A stretch of 64,000 nucleotides of DNA from Plantago ovata (Eukaryota; Streptophyta; Magnoliopsida; Lamiales; Plantaginaceae): assembly GCA_028274465.1 (NCBI GenBank), contig CM051457.1, positions 71,336,496 to 71,400,495 on the forward strand. Reading direction: 5' to 3'. The notes under the pieces are model-generated. The model saw only the letters and a program-made list of their open reading frames with translations. It ran no database searches and was not told where the DNA came from. This document shows positions 23,232 through 33,723 of this stretch, piece after piece; within the stretch, counting starts at the first letter, position 1; each line of letters opens with the position of its first letter. The position numbers and the translations under genes were made by a program.

Positions 23232-24463
23232 ATCATTATTACGTCAGCAATTCATCACAAGGAATGCAAAGTTCGAGTGAACTGGAAGGCACCTGGACAA
23301 TCTTGCCGCGACGGATTCAATCTTGAATTCGCAGTTGCTAGATGGTTCTGAAGCGCTAGCTTGGTTCCAAAACATAATGACATGGGTGCCCGGCCCCTCT
23401 TAGGGGTACCCCTTGACTACCTCTAAAGGGAGCATCATATAGACATCGGTCGGATCAACCGTAGGGAATGTGGTCGACATAGGAAAAAATGGAAGACAAC
23501 CTCTAAATACCCGAGCAGCTCGCTGTAACCTCCACGGGGTGTAAAACATTGGAGAAGGAGGCTCTGATACCACTGCCCTTTCCCCTTCAACAGTTCACAA
23601 CCTATTGGAGAGATACCGGGTGGAAGATTCCATAACAGAGGCGGCCAATCTTGAAGATTCTCTTCGACACTGCAACTCTACTAGTGAGGATGTGCGTGAC
23701 AGTAGTGACAATGAAGACAATAGGGACAATGATGATACAGATGGAGGAGTTGTACCTATCCGGCCTATGAATGGAACTACCGCGCATACCAGAAGACCTG
23801 ACACCCTATAAGGCTCCCAGAGCAGTCCCAATAACTCACAAGCAGCATACTCAGCCGACCGAGGCCAAACCATGCGGTAACATCTACTATCACATCTTAT
23901 TTCCTCATTTTCTTACTGCTAGGGACTAGCGTTAATTTCATGAGGGGGGATGGGATTTAAGTGATCTAGTGTTGTTAGTTTGGAGCTTGACATTGGTAGG
24001 ATGAGTATAGTACCTTGCATGTTTTATCCGTCTGCATTTGCATTTGCACGTTTACCGCTTTCTTAGTTTTTTAGGTTGCATTCACTACATTCGTCCTAGG
24101 ATAGTCTTGCATGTTTTATATGGAGTTTATTGCCGAATTTTTTGACTTTTTTATTGGGTAGATTAACTAACTATGCCATTAATCGTATGCTTCATCTCTA
24201 TGAATTTGTTTGAGATTTTTCTCGCTTGGCTTGTCACATTTATGTATTGCTCTTAGTTAAGCTTGGTAGTCTCGACATCACTTAGTGGTGTTTTCTCTAC
24301 TGCGGTTCACGAAGGCCTTTATAATAGGATGATGCATGTTAGGGTCTTATGGTTGTTTTCCCGAGTAATTATGTACCTAAGAGGCAACAAGTCTTCACCA
24401 TGCTTTGAGATTGCTAAATGCCTAGGAAGGAGGTAGTGTGAGGTTGTGTCATCCTTTGTTTAT

Positions 24464-24606
24464 AACCTATTCTTCCGAATAGGTTTGGGGAGGGGGTTAC
24501 ACCATCATTAGACTTGTTTTTCGTTTTTCATTTCCGTATTGTGAGTTTATTTTTCCTTTCTCGTAGATTTTGTACACCAACCTATTCTTTCGAATAGGTT
24601 TGGGGA
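24464..24606 (+). repeat. Two hairpin-plus-polypurine modules (G1)
   Basis: AACCTATTC, 4-nt loop, GAATAGGTT, then TGGGGAG or TGGGGAA. Stems 24464-24472/24477-24485 (loop TTCC) and 24579-24587/24592-24600 (loop TTTC). The trailing TTTGGGGAG equals the true polypurine tract at 25381-25388. Three more modules with the same stem occur in G2. Confidence 0.75.
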
Positions 24607-25377
24607 AGTCATTGTGAGTCATTTTGTTTCTCTTTTTGTTATGCTACTGCTGGCTAAAAAAAATCGAAAAAAAGAAAGAAAAAATTCCAGAAACAAAAGA
24701 AAAAATGAAACTGGAAAGAAAAAAAAAGAAAAAAAAGAGAAAAGACCCCAAAAGCAAAGAAGGGTCCAAAAAAGAAAGCCAAATAGCAGTTTAGGAAAGT
24801 GTTGTGTCTCATTTTCCATTTTTTGTAATGCTCGTAATCGTGTTGTAATTTTCTATTTTTGTCTTTTGTTTTTGAGTGTCATCTGTTCTAGACCACCCTC
24901 GTCCTGCCATTCAGGAAGTGGTGAATAGCTTAAGACTTTACTTGAGAGATGGGTAGAATAGGGGAGTGTTATCTTTTATAGGGAACCCTCCTTCGTTTGA
25001 TGGAGCCAGTACTGGTTCGACCTCTTTGAGGGAAAGTCTTAAACTTGGTGAACAGCAGTAAGTCCTCAGTTTCATAGGCACGGGACAACCATTCGTATCT
25101 TAGCATGCTTCATTACGTCATCACTGACTAGGTCCAGGTAGAGAATGTTACGAGAGACTATCTTGTCTTGACTTAAGTGCTTATGTGGATGTGTATAAGT
25201 CAATCGAGGTATTCTCCAACCTATATTCATTCTTTGATTTATATGGTTTTTGTTCATATGTTTTTTGATAGATTCAGTAGATTAGTTCATTTTATTTGGC
25301 ATGAGACTCCATTTTGTGTCTTGCATTGTTTTTTGCATTAGAGTCCAGTTTAGTTGCTTGAGGACAAGCAAAGGTTC

Positions 25378-25390
25378 GGTTTGGGGAGTT
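25378..25390 (+). promoter_or_regulatory. Polypurine tract of G1
   Basis: GGTTTGGGGAGTT immediately precedes the 3' LTR start TGATG, as expected for the plus-strand primer. Confidence 0.8.
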
Positions 25391-26691
25391 TGATGAATGT
25401 GTATTTTACACTTTCATTCGAGTCTTTTTCACCTATTTTAGCTATCCTCTATGATAATTTAGCTATATTTTAGTGAAAGTGTCACGTTTCCCTTTAGTTT
25501 TTATTTTACAGGTTTTGGTTGAAAAACGAGGATTTCAGGGCAATTATATTGAAGTTGACACGGAATTGGTGTTCCAGAAGCCTATTTGGAGTATCTGAAG
25601 GTTTCAGGATAGGATTTGGAGTCGAGGGGTCGAATCTGGAGATTAGAAGGCCACTAGAAGTTAGAAACCGAGTCCGAAAAGGGGAAGAAATCCAAAAACG
25701 CATCGAAAACGCGGAAATTCCGGAATTTTACTCCCGGGCGAATCGCCTAGGACGTGGGGCGAATCGCCCCACACCAGGCGAATCGCCCGGTGTGTGGGGC
25801 CCTTCGCCCCACACAAATTCGAAGCCTATATATAGTTGCTCTGTTTTTCTCCGAAATTCATACTTTTCCAGACCTATTCTCTCACCTTTCTCTGTACTTT
25901 TAGGTAGGAACTTCCCAGAGCCTGTTCTGGGGGTTCGTAGCTTAGGAGACACTTTTTCATAGCAGTTTGGAGCTTGTAAGATCACGATTCTTCGGAGACT
26001 GACAACCTTCGGTAACATTGTATCTTACAGTTTTTCTACTTATTTTTATATATCTTTCAATATGTTTTCTTCTATGATTTCTATTGATTGCATGACAATT
26101 ACGAGTAGCTAAACTTATAGTTGTTCGATAGTATGTGAATTCTTAGCGAGGGTTGATAATCATGCTAATGGCTATATCGCGCATTATACTCCGTGTTATT
26201 GCTTTATTTCTTTGATCAGGCGGAATCTATATCTTCGTATGTTGATTAATTATTATGCACAATTGGACAATTCATTAGACTAGCATATCTATATCTTCGT
26301 AGTGTTGAATAATTACGGAACACAATTGGACAATTTAATAGTCTTTTGACCTATCTATTTATCTTCGTAGTGTTTGATAATTACAACTGGACAATTGATT
26401 GATCAAAGATCTCCATGCAAAACCGAGGAATTTAGGCATGATTATTAACCCGTTATGCTTTGAAGGACCATACTATCACCAATCTCCATTGTCTGTTAGA
26501 AAAACCTTTGCTATACCGTCTGCTGTTTTTATATTCTTTAGTTAAATAGATAAAGCTAGTTATAGTCCTTAGAGAACGACACTCGAGGTCATTCTACTGC
26601 TACACTACGGTTTTCGTTGTAGTTGTGAATTGCCTTTGGCTAAATAACAAATTTTTTTGATTAATTGAGTCTGACGAACTTGGTTACATCA
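25391..26691 (+). repeat. 3' LTR of G1
   Basis: A 1,301-bp partner of 18302-19615 with the same ends. Differences are a few substitutions and short indels, including a small deletion near 25475. It ends TTACATCA before the target duplication CTGAA. Confidence 0.92.
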
Positions 26692-28486
26692 CTGAACAAG
26701 CTGTTCAAGGGTTCCTTTGTACCCGTGGTGGCTGATGCCCACAAAATCAATGAGGAAGAGGAAGTTACAAGTGCTGCAAAGTACAAACATCTAGAGTTGG
26801 TCATACTGACGGATGATGATGAAGAAGAAGAGAATGAAAATATCCTTAAAGATACCAGTGATGATGAAGCCCAAGATTCTAAGGACAGCAAGGAAGATGA
26901 TGATGATAATCAAGGTCCTAGTCCGGATGTCGGCGGAGTAAAGCTGGCAGTTGTTGATCATGAAAATCAAGACAATACTTAAAATCAGCAAGCTGAACAA
27001 CCTCCGAGTCAGCAACAAGTCCCAGAGGTTGCTGAAACAAAACAAGAGACATTGTTCGACGACGCATCTCATGATGCTGAGAATATTAGACCAAGTTCAC
27101 CAATAACTTCTATTGACAAAGTCCAACTGATGCTGACTGACCTAAGCCAGCAAATGAACATGGAGATTGATGACAACTCCAATAAGTCAGTAGACCTGTT
27201 CATGACAAGTAGTGAACTTAAAGGTCTAGATATCTCTGCTCAACTTGTCAATTTAGAGACAAGGGAGATTGTTGAATCTGCACAACCTTCTCAAATAGAG
27301 CAAGAGAAGAAGTCTGTTGAAGAACAAGTCCCAGATAATGAAGATGCTATCAATGTTGAAAGGATTGAGTCACCACCTGCCCTTCTTCAGCAGGAAGTTA
27401 ACTCAGATATAAGCAAAACTTCACTATCTGAAACTTTATCTTTAGCTAATATGATCTTTTCTTTACAGACTTCTCAAGATATAAGTCATAATATTGCTGA
27501 AACGTCTGCACCAGAATCCACAACTCCTGTTCAGCAGGTAGATGAAAATTTTGGTACTTTTACTAAGTTTGAAAACTTAGTACTTGTATCTAACAAAGAG
27601 TTATTTCAAGATAAACAATTCAAGGATGCTTCTACAGCTCCTGAAGCAATGGAAATAGTTCCCGCACAACTCAGTGTGCAACATGAGCTTGCTGAAAGTC
27701 AGAAGGTAATTCATGTTACAGTTTTAGACTCTAAAACTATTTTTCAAAACTTTCCTGACAATAACAATACTCTTATTCAGGCTCAAAAGGAGAATGATGA
27801 AGTGGTTCACATCACGGAAGCTCTTGAAGTTAGTTCCAAAGAACTATACTCAAACTTCAAAAGAAACACTTTGACCAGAGTTGCTAAGTCTGTCAGCAAC
27901 TGGCAAAGATACAGAAGGATGGAATTTTCAGATCTTCACATCCATCTATCCAATGAAAAGAAGAGAAACTCTCTATTCCAACTTGAGACGTTTGTACACT
28001 CAATACTTCCTGAAGAACTCTCATAGTCTCAGCAAATAAATTCAAATCTGATTGCAACAATCAGAGAGAATATGAAAGCGAAGTTCAAGAGTGCCTCTCC
28101 AGCTGAACAAGCTGGTCAAGGGTTCCTTTGTACCCGTGGTGGCTGATCCTCACAAAATCAATGAGGAAGAGGAAGTTACAAGTGTTGCAAAGTACAAACA
28201 TCTGGAGTTGGTCATACTGACGGATGATGATGAAGAAGAAGAGAATGAAAATATCCTTAAAGATACCAGTGATGATGAAGCCCAAGATTCTAAGGACAAC
28301 AAGGACGATGATGATGATAATCAAGGTCCTAGTCCGGATGCCGGCGGAGTAAAGTTGGCAGTTGTTGATCATGAAAATCAAGACAATACTGAAAATCAGC
28401 AAGCTGAACAACCTCCCAGTCAGCAACAAGAATCTACTCCCACTCCTGTTGAGAAAAGTACTCCAGCAACTGAACAAGTTGCTGAC
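26692..28486 (+). pseudogene. S1 aORF segment 4, containing an internal tandem duplication
   Basis: Resumes at the G1 target site with KLFKGSFVPVVADAHKINEE, an acidic DDDEEEENENI run and a GPSPDVGG motif. At ~27017 it jumps back to text already seen at 17210 and repeats the whole unit: frame 27052-28026 copies 17250-18224, and 28091-28519 copies 26700-26990. A TAA ends the first acidic frame at ~26980 and a TAG ends the repeated block at 28024-28026. The S4 aORF has only one such unit. The segment is interrupted by an AT-rich insert. Confidence 0.85.
27016..28426 (+). repeat. ~1.41-kb tandem duplicate inside the S1 aORF
   Basis: The unit 27016-28426 (~1,411 bp) matches 17210-18301 plus 26697-27015 (~1,411 bp) with few differences by eye. 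The sequence CAAG occurs at both edges (17210, 27016, 28427), suggesting a microhomology join. Only the first unit contains G1. Confidence 0.85.
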
Positions 28487-28655
28487 TCATCCCATAATCG
28501 CCCTTTAATTCTTTCTTAATAAAAGGAAGTAAAACCATAGAGTTTTTTTGACCCCGACTTTGATTTTTCATAAATTTTGTCTCCTAAAAAAAATGGTTAA
28601 GAAATGGTTAATGATATATAAATGATATAATCGAAATAAAGTTTTTGATCGGATA
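28487..28655. other. Unidentified AT-rich insert in the S1 aORF
   Basis: About 165 bp without homology to the S4 aORF separate GTTGCTGACTCATC from the block reading ETEEEYARK. It is AT-rich with no clear terminal inverted repeats or target duplication. It could be a small insertion, filler DNA, or sequence lost from S4. Confidence 0.45.
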
Positions 28656-30009
28656 CGATAGAGACTGAAGAAGAGTATGCCAGAAAGCTAAGCTTTCTGA
28701 TGCCGAGTTAGCATCACTTGAAGCTAAGGTCACTGATTCAAACCTTGGAGAAGATGAAGATGAAGATTACCAAAGAGCATTACAGAATAGTCTACAGATT
28801 CATGACAGACACACTAAAAATCTTGATATTGCTCAATCTTCAGGAGTGAACAACAAGGTAGTCTCCTCCCTTCCACTTTCTACTAGTGAAACTCCAGTTG
28901 TTGAGTCCAAAGAGTTGCCTTCAGCAACCACTCAACCAGAAGTGACTGAAGCTAAGGATTTAGGTATCAAGGTTGCTGGCCTTGATGAATCTGACGAAGA
29001 AGAAGATCTATCTAACTTCTCAGCAAATGACGAAGAAAAGTCAAAGAAAGCTGAACCCAAAGTGGTAGAAATTCCTCCACCACCTCTCATTAATGATGAA
29101 GGAGATATGGAGAGAAGTCGCTTGCTGAGAAACGGTGATCAGATCGCCACTGAAATCAATGGTCACTCACTTACTCCCTCTCTAGTGCCGTTCCCAAATA
29201 TTGAGGAGTTTACTCCTAGAATAAGAGCACTAATGGTTGTTCACAAAGCATGCCAAGAAGAGGATGATGCCTTCTTGCTGAGAGTCCACTCGACATTGGC
29301 AAAATACTGACTACTGTGCTGAGACGCACTACTACACTTACCATAGCTCAAAAAGACATAAGTCTACATCACAAAAGCTATGAAGATGATGTCAGTCAGG
29401 CACTCAAGCTTGCTAAATGCGCATTGACAAAGGCTCAGGCTATACTTGAAGAAAAAGTCAACAATGAGCGCAGACATGAGGAGAATCTGGCTTTTATTAA
29501 AGAAGAATTGTCTAAGCTAACTACAGATCAGCAAGACATGATTTTGAAATACAACAGCCTAAGTACTATTGCTGAAAACTGCAATGTGTTTTTCTCTTTA
29601 CACAACAGACCGATGATGTAATCCATGTCTAAGGGGGGGATTCTAGAAAAAGAAAGTCTTCAAGAGACAAATCAACCAATCCCTATGAAGCTGAAGCTCC
29701 ATTAAAGCTGTCTGGACCACCTCCCAGAGAACCTCTTGCTGAAATAGAGCAAAGTTCTAAGAAAAGAGCTGAAACAGATTCTGAGAGAAGTTCAGCAAAT
29801 CCTAAAAGGAAAAGAACTTCTGCTGATACTCAAGAATTCTATCACACTGAAAGTCATCAAGACATGAATGAAGATGATGACAATGATGATGACCAAACAA
29901 TAGCTCAAGCTATAAGGGCCAAGCCTCTTTCTGCCTTAACTCCATCTGGCCAATCCAAAATCTTCTCTTCTGACTCCAGATCTTCAGCAAAAGATCATGA
30001 AAATGCTAA
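28656..30009 (+). pseudogene. S1 aORF segment 5
   Basis: It contains the EDYQRALQNSL block, frame 28846-29310 (SLPLSTSETPVVESKELP through LVPFPNIEEFTPRIRAL) and frame 29316-29621, a strongly coiled-coil-like stretch (TLTIAQKDISLHHKSYEDD to KYNSLSTIAENCN). A decayed Lys/Arg-rich part follows to the G2 site. All match the C-terminal third of the S4 aORF. In S1 the codons around DIGKIL are intact where S4 has a TGA. The target duplication CTAAG ends the segment (30005-30009). Confidence 0.8.
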
Positions 30010-31405
30010 GTGATGAACGTATTTTTGACACGTTCATCTTGTCTTTTTACCTTCTTTTGTTATATTTTTTCTTAGTTTTTTGGTTAGTTTTGTAGAATAG
30101 TGTCACGTTTTGTGTTTTCTGCATTTTCAGGCACTTAGGAACGAAATGGCGTTTTTGGAGCTAAAAACGAGCTTTTATGATGGAAAATGGTCCCGTTGAA
30201 GTTCCTTGATCTCCATGGCTTTGTTCGTGAGTGTTTGAGCATCAATAAGCGTTGAGAAGGACGAGTCCAAGGCACCCGAGGGCCGGTCGTGGGCAAAAGA
30301 TTGTGTTTCAAGACAAAATTCTGCCCAGGAACCAAGCTAAGCGCTTGAAGGAAGTGAAGCGGAGCGCTTCAATTTTCAGTAGCCAAGGATTCTAGAACAG
30401 CAGCCAAGCGCTTCGCTTGGCTGCCCCCAAGCGAAGCGCTCCGCTTGGCAACTCCAAAGCGGAGCGCTTGGCAGTAGTTACGTTTCCGGATTTCACCTTC
30501 AAGACACAGATTTTCAGTTACTTTAGAAAAGTTTTGACATTGGCAAACATTCTGGGAGAGCTTCTAAGCCCCAATTTCAGAGAAACTCATATTTATATTG
30601 TATTTTAGCTTTTGATTGAAGGATTTGGCATAGAATTCATCCTTTATTTCATCTACGGAGAGGTTTTCATCAATACCCACCGATTAGTGACAGCTTTGGT
30701 GGTAACATTGTATCATTATCTCATGTCTAGTAGTTTGACTTGATGTATTATGATTGTTATTCATATGATTTAATATCTATGTTGATGAATATGTGTAGCT
30801 AAACGCCTTGTGTTGGTGGTAGAATGTAGAATATGCATGCTATGGATTACGTTTATGCTTACATGAGATTGTGATTCAATCTTGCTGCCAATTACTTCAT
30901 ATGATTCGTAGTTGCCTATAAAATATATTCGAATAGAGTATGTGACAAACTCGTGGTCAATGAAAGCTATAGGATTGTATGTTAGTGATTTGAAGCATGC
31001 TAGATAAATGGTGTCCGTGACAAGCACCTCTAAAGTATTGATAGTGGTCTTTTATGACGTGTGTCTTGAAAGTTACCTAGACAGGTTGCTTAGCAGACTT
31101 AGTCGAAGTGTTTACGCACCGAACTTGTGGGCATATTCGTAGTTCATGCATGTGTATATGATTTCTACCACCGACCGTTTTCCAAACTTGAGTACATCAA
31201 TCTGATTTCTTGCTTGCTTTTGTGCAAAACAATTTTCTCAAAACCACTTGAACTAGTTGACTGAATTAGCTTACAAAAACCTCAAACAAAGCCACGTTAA
31301 AGAGAACGACACTCGGGGACAACTTGCCATTGCACTCTAGTTTGTGTAGTGATAAGTGTTCTTTGGCTATTAAACAAATTTAATTGGTGAAAAAACGACT
31401 CATCA
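30010..31405 (+). repeat. 5' LTR of G2
   Basis: A 1,396-bp LTR with a palindrome array at 30332-30471 and an AT-rich TATA-like stretch near 30588-30600. Ends CATCA three bases before the primer site. Confidence 0.9.
30332..30471. promoter_or_regulatory. Palindrome array in the G2 LTR
   Basis: Inverted repeats built on AAGCG/CGCTT arms: GAAGCG-GAG-CGCTTC (30356-30370), GCCAAGCG-CTT-CGCTTGGC (30403-30421), CCAAGCG...CGCTTGG with a longer centre (30427-30448), and one imperfect unit (30453-30471). The copy in the 3' LTR lies at about 35675-35810. Same relative place as the G1 array, upstream of a TATA-like element. Confidence 0.65.
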
Positions 31406-31408
31406 ATT

Positions 31409-31426
31409 TGGCGTCGTTGCCGGGGA
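31409..31426 (+). promoter_or_regulatory. Primer binding site of G2
   Basis: TGGCGTCGTTGCCGGGGA, 3 bp after the LTR. It differs from the G1 site at one position (C to T). Confidence 0.88.
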
Positions 31427-31586
31427 CTTAACTCCTTTGGTTGGTGTTTTTGTTTTGATTTTTCAGCCAACATCTCTTCCCTTCCCTATTTCTTTCTTGG
31501 TTGAATTGTGTGAAAGTTTTTGCGACACTAACGGGAACTAATCCTTGTCTGAGTGTTTTGTTGATTACACTAGAATTTCAAGCAAG

Positions 31587-32510
31587 ATGGCTAAGAAACC
31601 ATTGAAGTTGATTTCAAACGTTACGGTTGGGCCTAGTGGTCCAGCTGTTGTTCTCAATGATGCAACAAGGAATCTGGAACTTAAAGGTCACATGTTCCAG
31701 CAAATACCCAAGTTCTATGGCATGGACAATGAGGATGTCATTGGGTATTTGAATGACTTAGAGAATTTCGTGCTCTACTTGCCTAGACCGGATGCTGGAA
31801 TTACTGATGATGATTTCCGGATGAAGGTTTTCGCTATGGGAGTCGGGGATAGAGCGAAGGCTTGGTTGAGATCTTTAGAAGCTGGATCTTTGACCACATG
31901 GGCTCAAGTGTTTGAAAAATTTATGGATCGGTATTATCCCGCTTCCAAGACTATGGATATGAAGAGACAAATGAACACTTTTGAGAAGAAGTATGATGAA
32001 GCCTTCCATGAGGCTTATGATCGGTTTAAGGGGTTGCAATATCGGTGCCCACATCATGGCTTCGATAGAGGTCAGCTCATCCAATTCTTCTATAATGGTT
32101 TGCATCCGGGAATTCAAGCACAAGTGGATAGCATTTGTGGAGGAAGCATGGGAGAGTTGTTTCCGAGTCAAGCTCAAGCTAAGTTGGATATAATGTACCG
32201 GAATTCTCAGAACCGGAATATAAGAGCCAAGGTTCTTTCAAAGGAACCTAGAGAAGAACCCATAGCGTCTTTTGAAGAGAAAGTGGGTCGTGGTGATCAC
32301 TATGAGCAAGGATCCGCCAATCAACGTCAACATGCTGAGGTAAACTACAGGGTACCCGAATATGCTCCATCTTCTTTGCTCGCCATGGTGCAAAGCTTGG
32401 TAGAAAAGACCGACAAGTTTATGGAATCTTATTACAAGAATCAGGCTATGAACGAGAAGCGGTTTGAGAACTTGGAGGCTAGTACTTCTTCTCTTAACAA
32501 GAAGTTGTAA
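31587..32510 (+). pseudogene. G2 gag
   Basis: The natural start is ATG 31587 (MAKKPLKLISN). Capsid-like blocks match G1: FYGMDNEDVIGYLNDLENF, RMKVFAMGVGDRAKAWL, FYNGLHPGIQAQVD. The CCHC knuckle present in G1 is absent; the frame goes from SICGGSMGELF to a coiled-coil-like region (SLVEKTDKFMESYYKNQ). A TAA at 32508-32510 interrupts NKKL-ELIDRGASRE, which aligns with QELIDRGASRE of G1, so it is a nonsense change in one polyprotein frame. Confidence 0.88.
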
Positions 32511-33310
32511 GAGCTCATTGATAGAGGAGCTAGTCGTGAGCAAGAGAAGCTTTTGGGTAATACTGAGAGAGCTATGGCCATCACGGTAGTGACTGATATT
32601 CCAGTTGAGATCACGGTCACAAAAGGAGGAGCACAAGTAGAGGTGCCAAATAGCAAGAAAATCTCTGAGCCTTGCGTTGCTAACGAGGATCCTATGTCCT
32701 CTATGGTTGAGGAAGAAGCTTCGCATATTGAAGAAGAAAGCTCATCGTCTGAAAATGAGATGGTGGAAGTACCCGCACTTGAGAGCTTCGATGTGGAAAT
32801 CGGTCTTGGCACGAAGGATGGTATATTAGCTACACTGGACACGGGAGCTGGAGTCAATATTTTGCCGATGAACGTGTATGAAGAGTCCCGGTTGACTGGT
32901 TTGAAGCCAATGAAAGTTATGATTCAACTTGCTGACGGGTCCATGAGGAGACCTTTGGGAGTTCTCGAGGACTTGGTTGTGAGAGTTGCCGGAGTTAGGT
33001 GAAGATGAGCTTCATAGTTATGCCAACTTCGGAAGCGAAGCTTAAGGATGTGGTCCTTTTGGGAAGAGCATTTATCAATAAGGTACACATGGTGATTGAC
33101 ATGTACCGTCGTACATGCAGTTTTGAGGTAGATGACAAGCGACACACGTTGCAAGCCATTGTTAATTCATGTGTTGATAAGACTTGCACTAACAAACTAT
33201 TAGGATACTTTGGTCCTCTATTTCTTCGTTCAAATGTGCAGGGATTTCACCGATTGAAGAGGGCATTGATGGGGAAGTCTAGTACCCAATATGAATTCAA
33301 CCCCAATTGA
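32511..33310 (+). pseudogene. G2 aspartic protease region
   Basis: In frame with gag after the TAA. An acidic Ser/Glu linker is followed by SFDVEIGLG, catalytic LDTGA, NILPMNVYE and IQLADGS. A one-base deletion near 33000 shifts to the frame 32999-33310, which continues SFIVMPTS, DVVLLGRAF and a short unrelated tail, and stops at 33308. No pol follows. Confidence 0.85.
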
Positions 33311-33504
33311 GCCTTGAAGAGTCGAGCCAACGACATGTAAACAAAGGCGCTTCTCAGGAAGCAACCCTAGGTGGTAAAGTGTTTTGCATTTAGTTAGTTT
33401 TCTTGCTTTACATTAGTTTGCATTCGTCTTGGTCCAAAGGTTAGAAGAAAGAGTGAAAAAGTGATGAATTCTGGTGTTCCGGTCAAGTGGACCGCATGGG
33501 AACA

Positions 33505-33723
33505 CCAAGCGCTTCGCTTGGAAAATCGGTGATTTCTACAAAATCACTGAAAATCCAAGCGGAGCGCTTGTCCCAAGCGCTTCGCTTGGTTCCTACCAAG
33601 CGGCCCGCTTGGAATTCCAGTAGTTTTCAAAAACTACTGGAATTCCACGCGAAGCGCTTGGATGGGGCCAAGCGAGCCGCTTGATAAGCGCTCCGCTTGG
33701 ATCCCTCCAAGCGGTCCGCTTGG
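33505..33723. repeat. Internal palindrome array of G2
   Basis: Complete CCAAGCG-NNN-CGCTTGG units with different centres: CTT (33505-33521), CTT (33573-33589), GCC (33596-33612), GTC (33707-33723). Partial units: GAG (33555-33570), AGC (33668-33683) and others. Between units lies GGAATTCCAGTAGTTTT (33611-33627) and its exact complement (33630-33646), a 17-bp stem with a 2-nt loop. Confidence 0.8.

Larger units (their letters stand above)
21863..25377 (+). other. G1 3' non-coding region replacing pol
   Basis: About 3.5 kb with no domain I recognise. Just after the protease comes a GGGAGGCAACCCGG motif (~21965-21981). Then come an internal palindrome array (22168-22245), a CT-rich 5'-UTR-like stretch, possible splice signals (donor ~22476, acceptor ~23017), small ORFs (22914-23231, 23605-23811), two hairpin-plus-polypurine modules (24464-24490, 24579-24606), a purine-rich tract (24655-24780) and a block conserved with G2 (~24100-25390). 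Confidence 0.7.
18302..26691 (+). mobile_element. G1: Athila-like Ty3/gypsy element with gag and protease only
   Basis: An ~8.4-kb element with 1,314- and 1,301-bp LTRs (TGATGAATG...TCA), a tRNA-Asp-type primer site, gag, protease, ~3.5 kb of mostly non-coding DNA and a polypurine tract. A perfect 5-bp target duplication CTGAA flanks it (18297-18301, 26692-26696). No reverse transcriptase, RNase H or integrase motif is visible in any frame, so it is non-autonomous. Gag style and primer site fit the Athila group, from family knowledge. The LTRs differ at few sites, so insertion was fairly recent. Confidence 0.92.

Noticed and set aside
24614..24928. Lys-rich 104-codon frame
   Set aside because: It is produced by the A/G-rich tract shared with G2; composition only.
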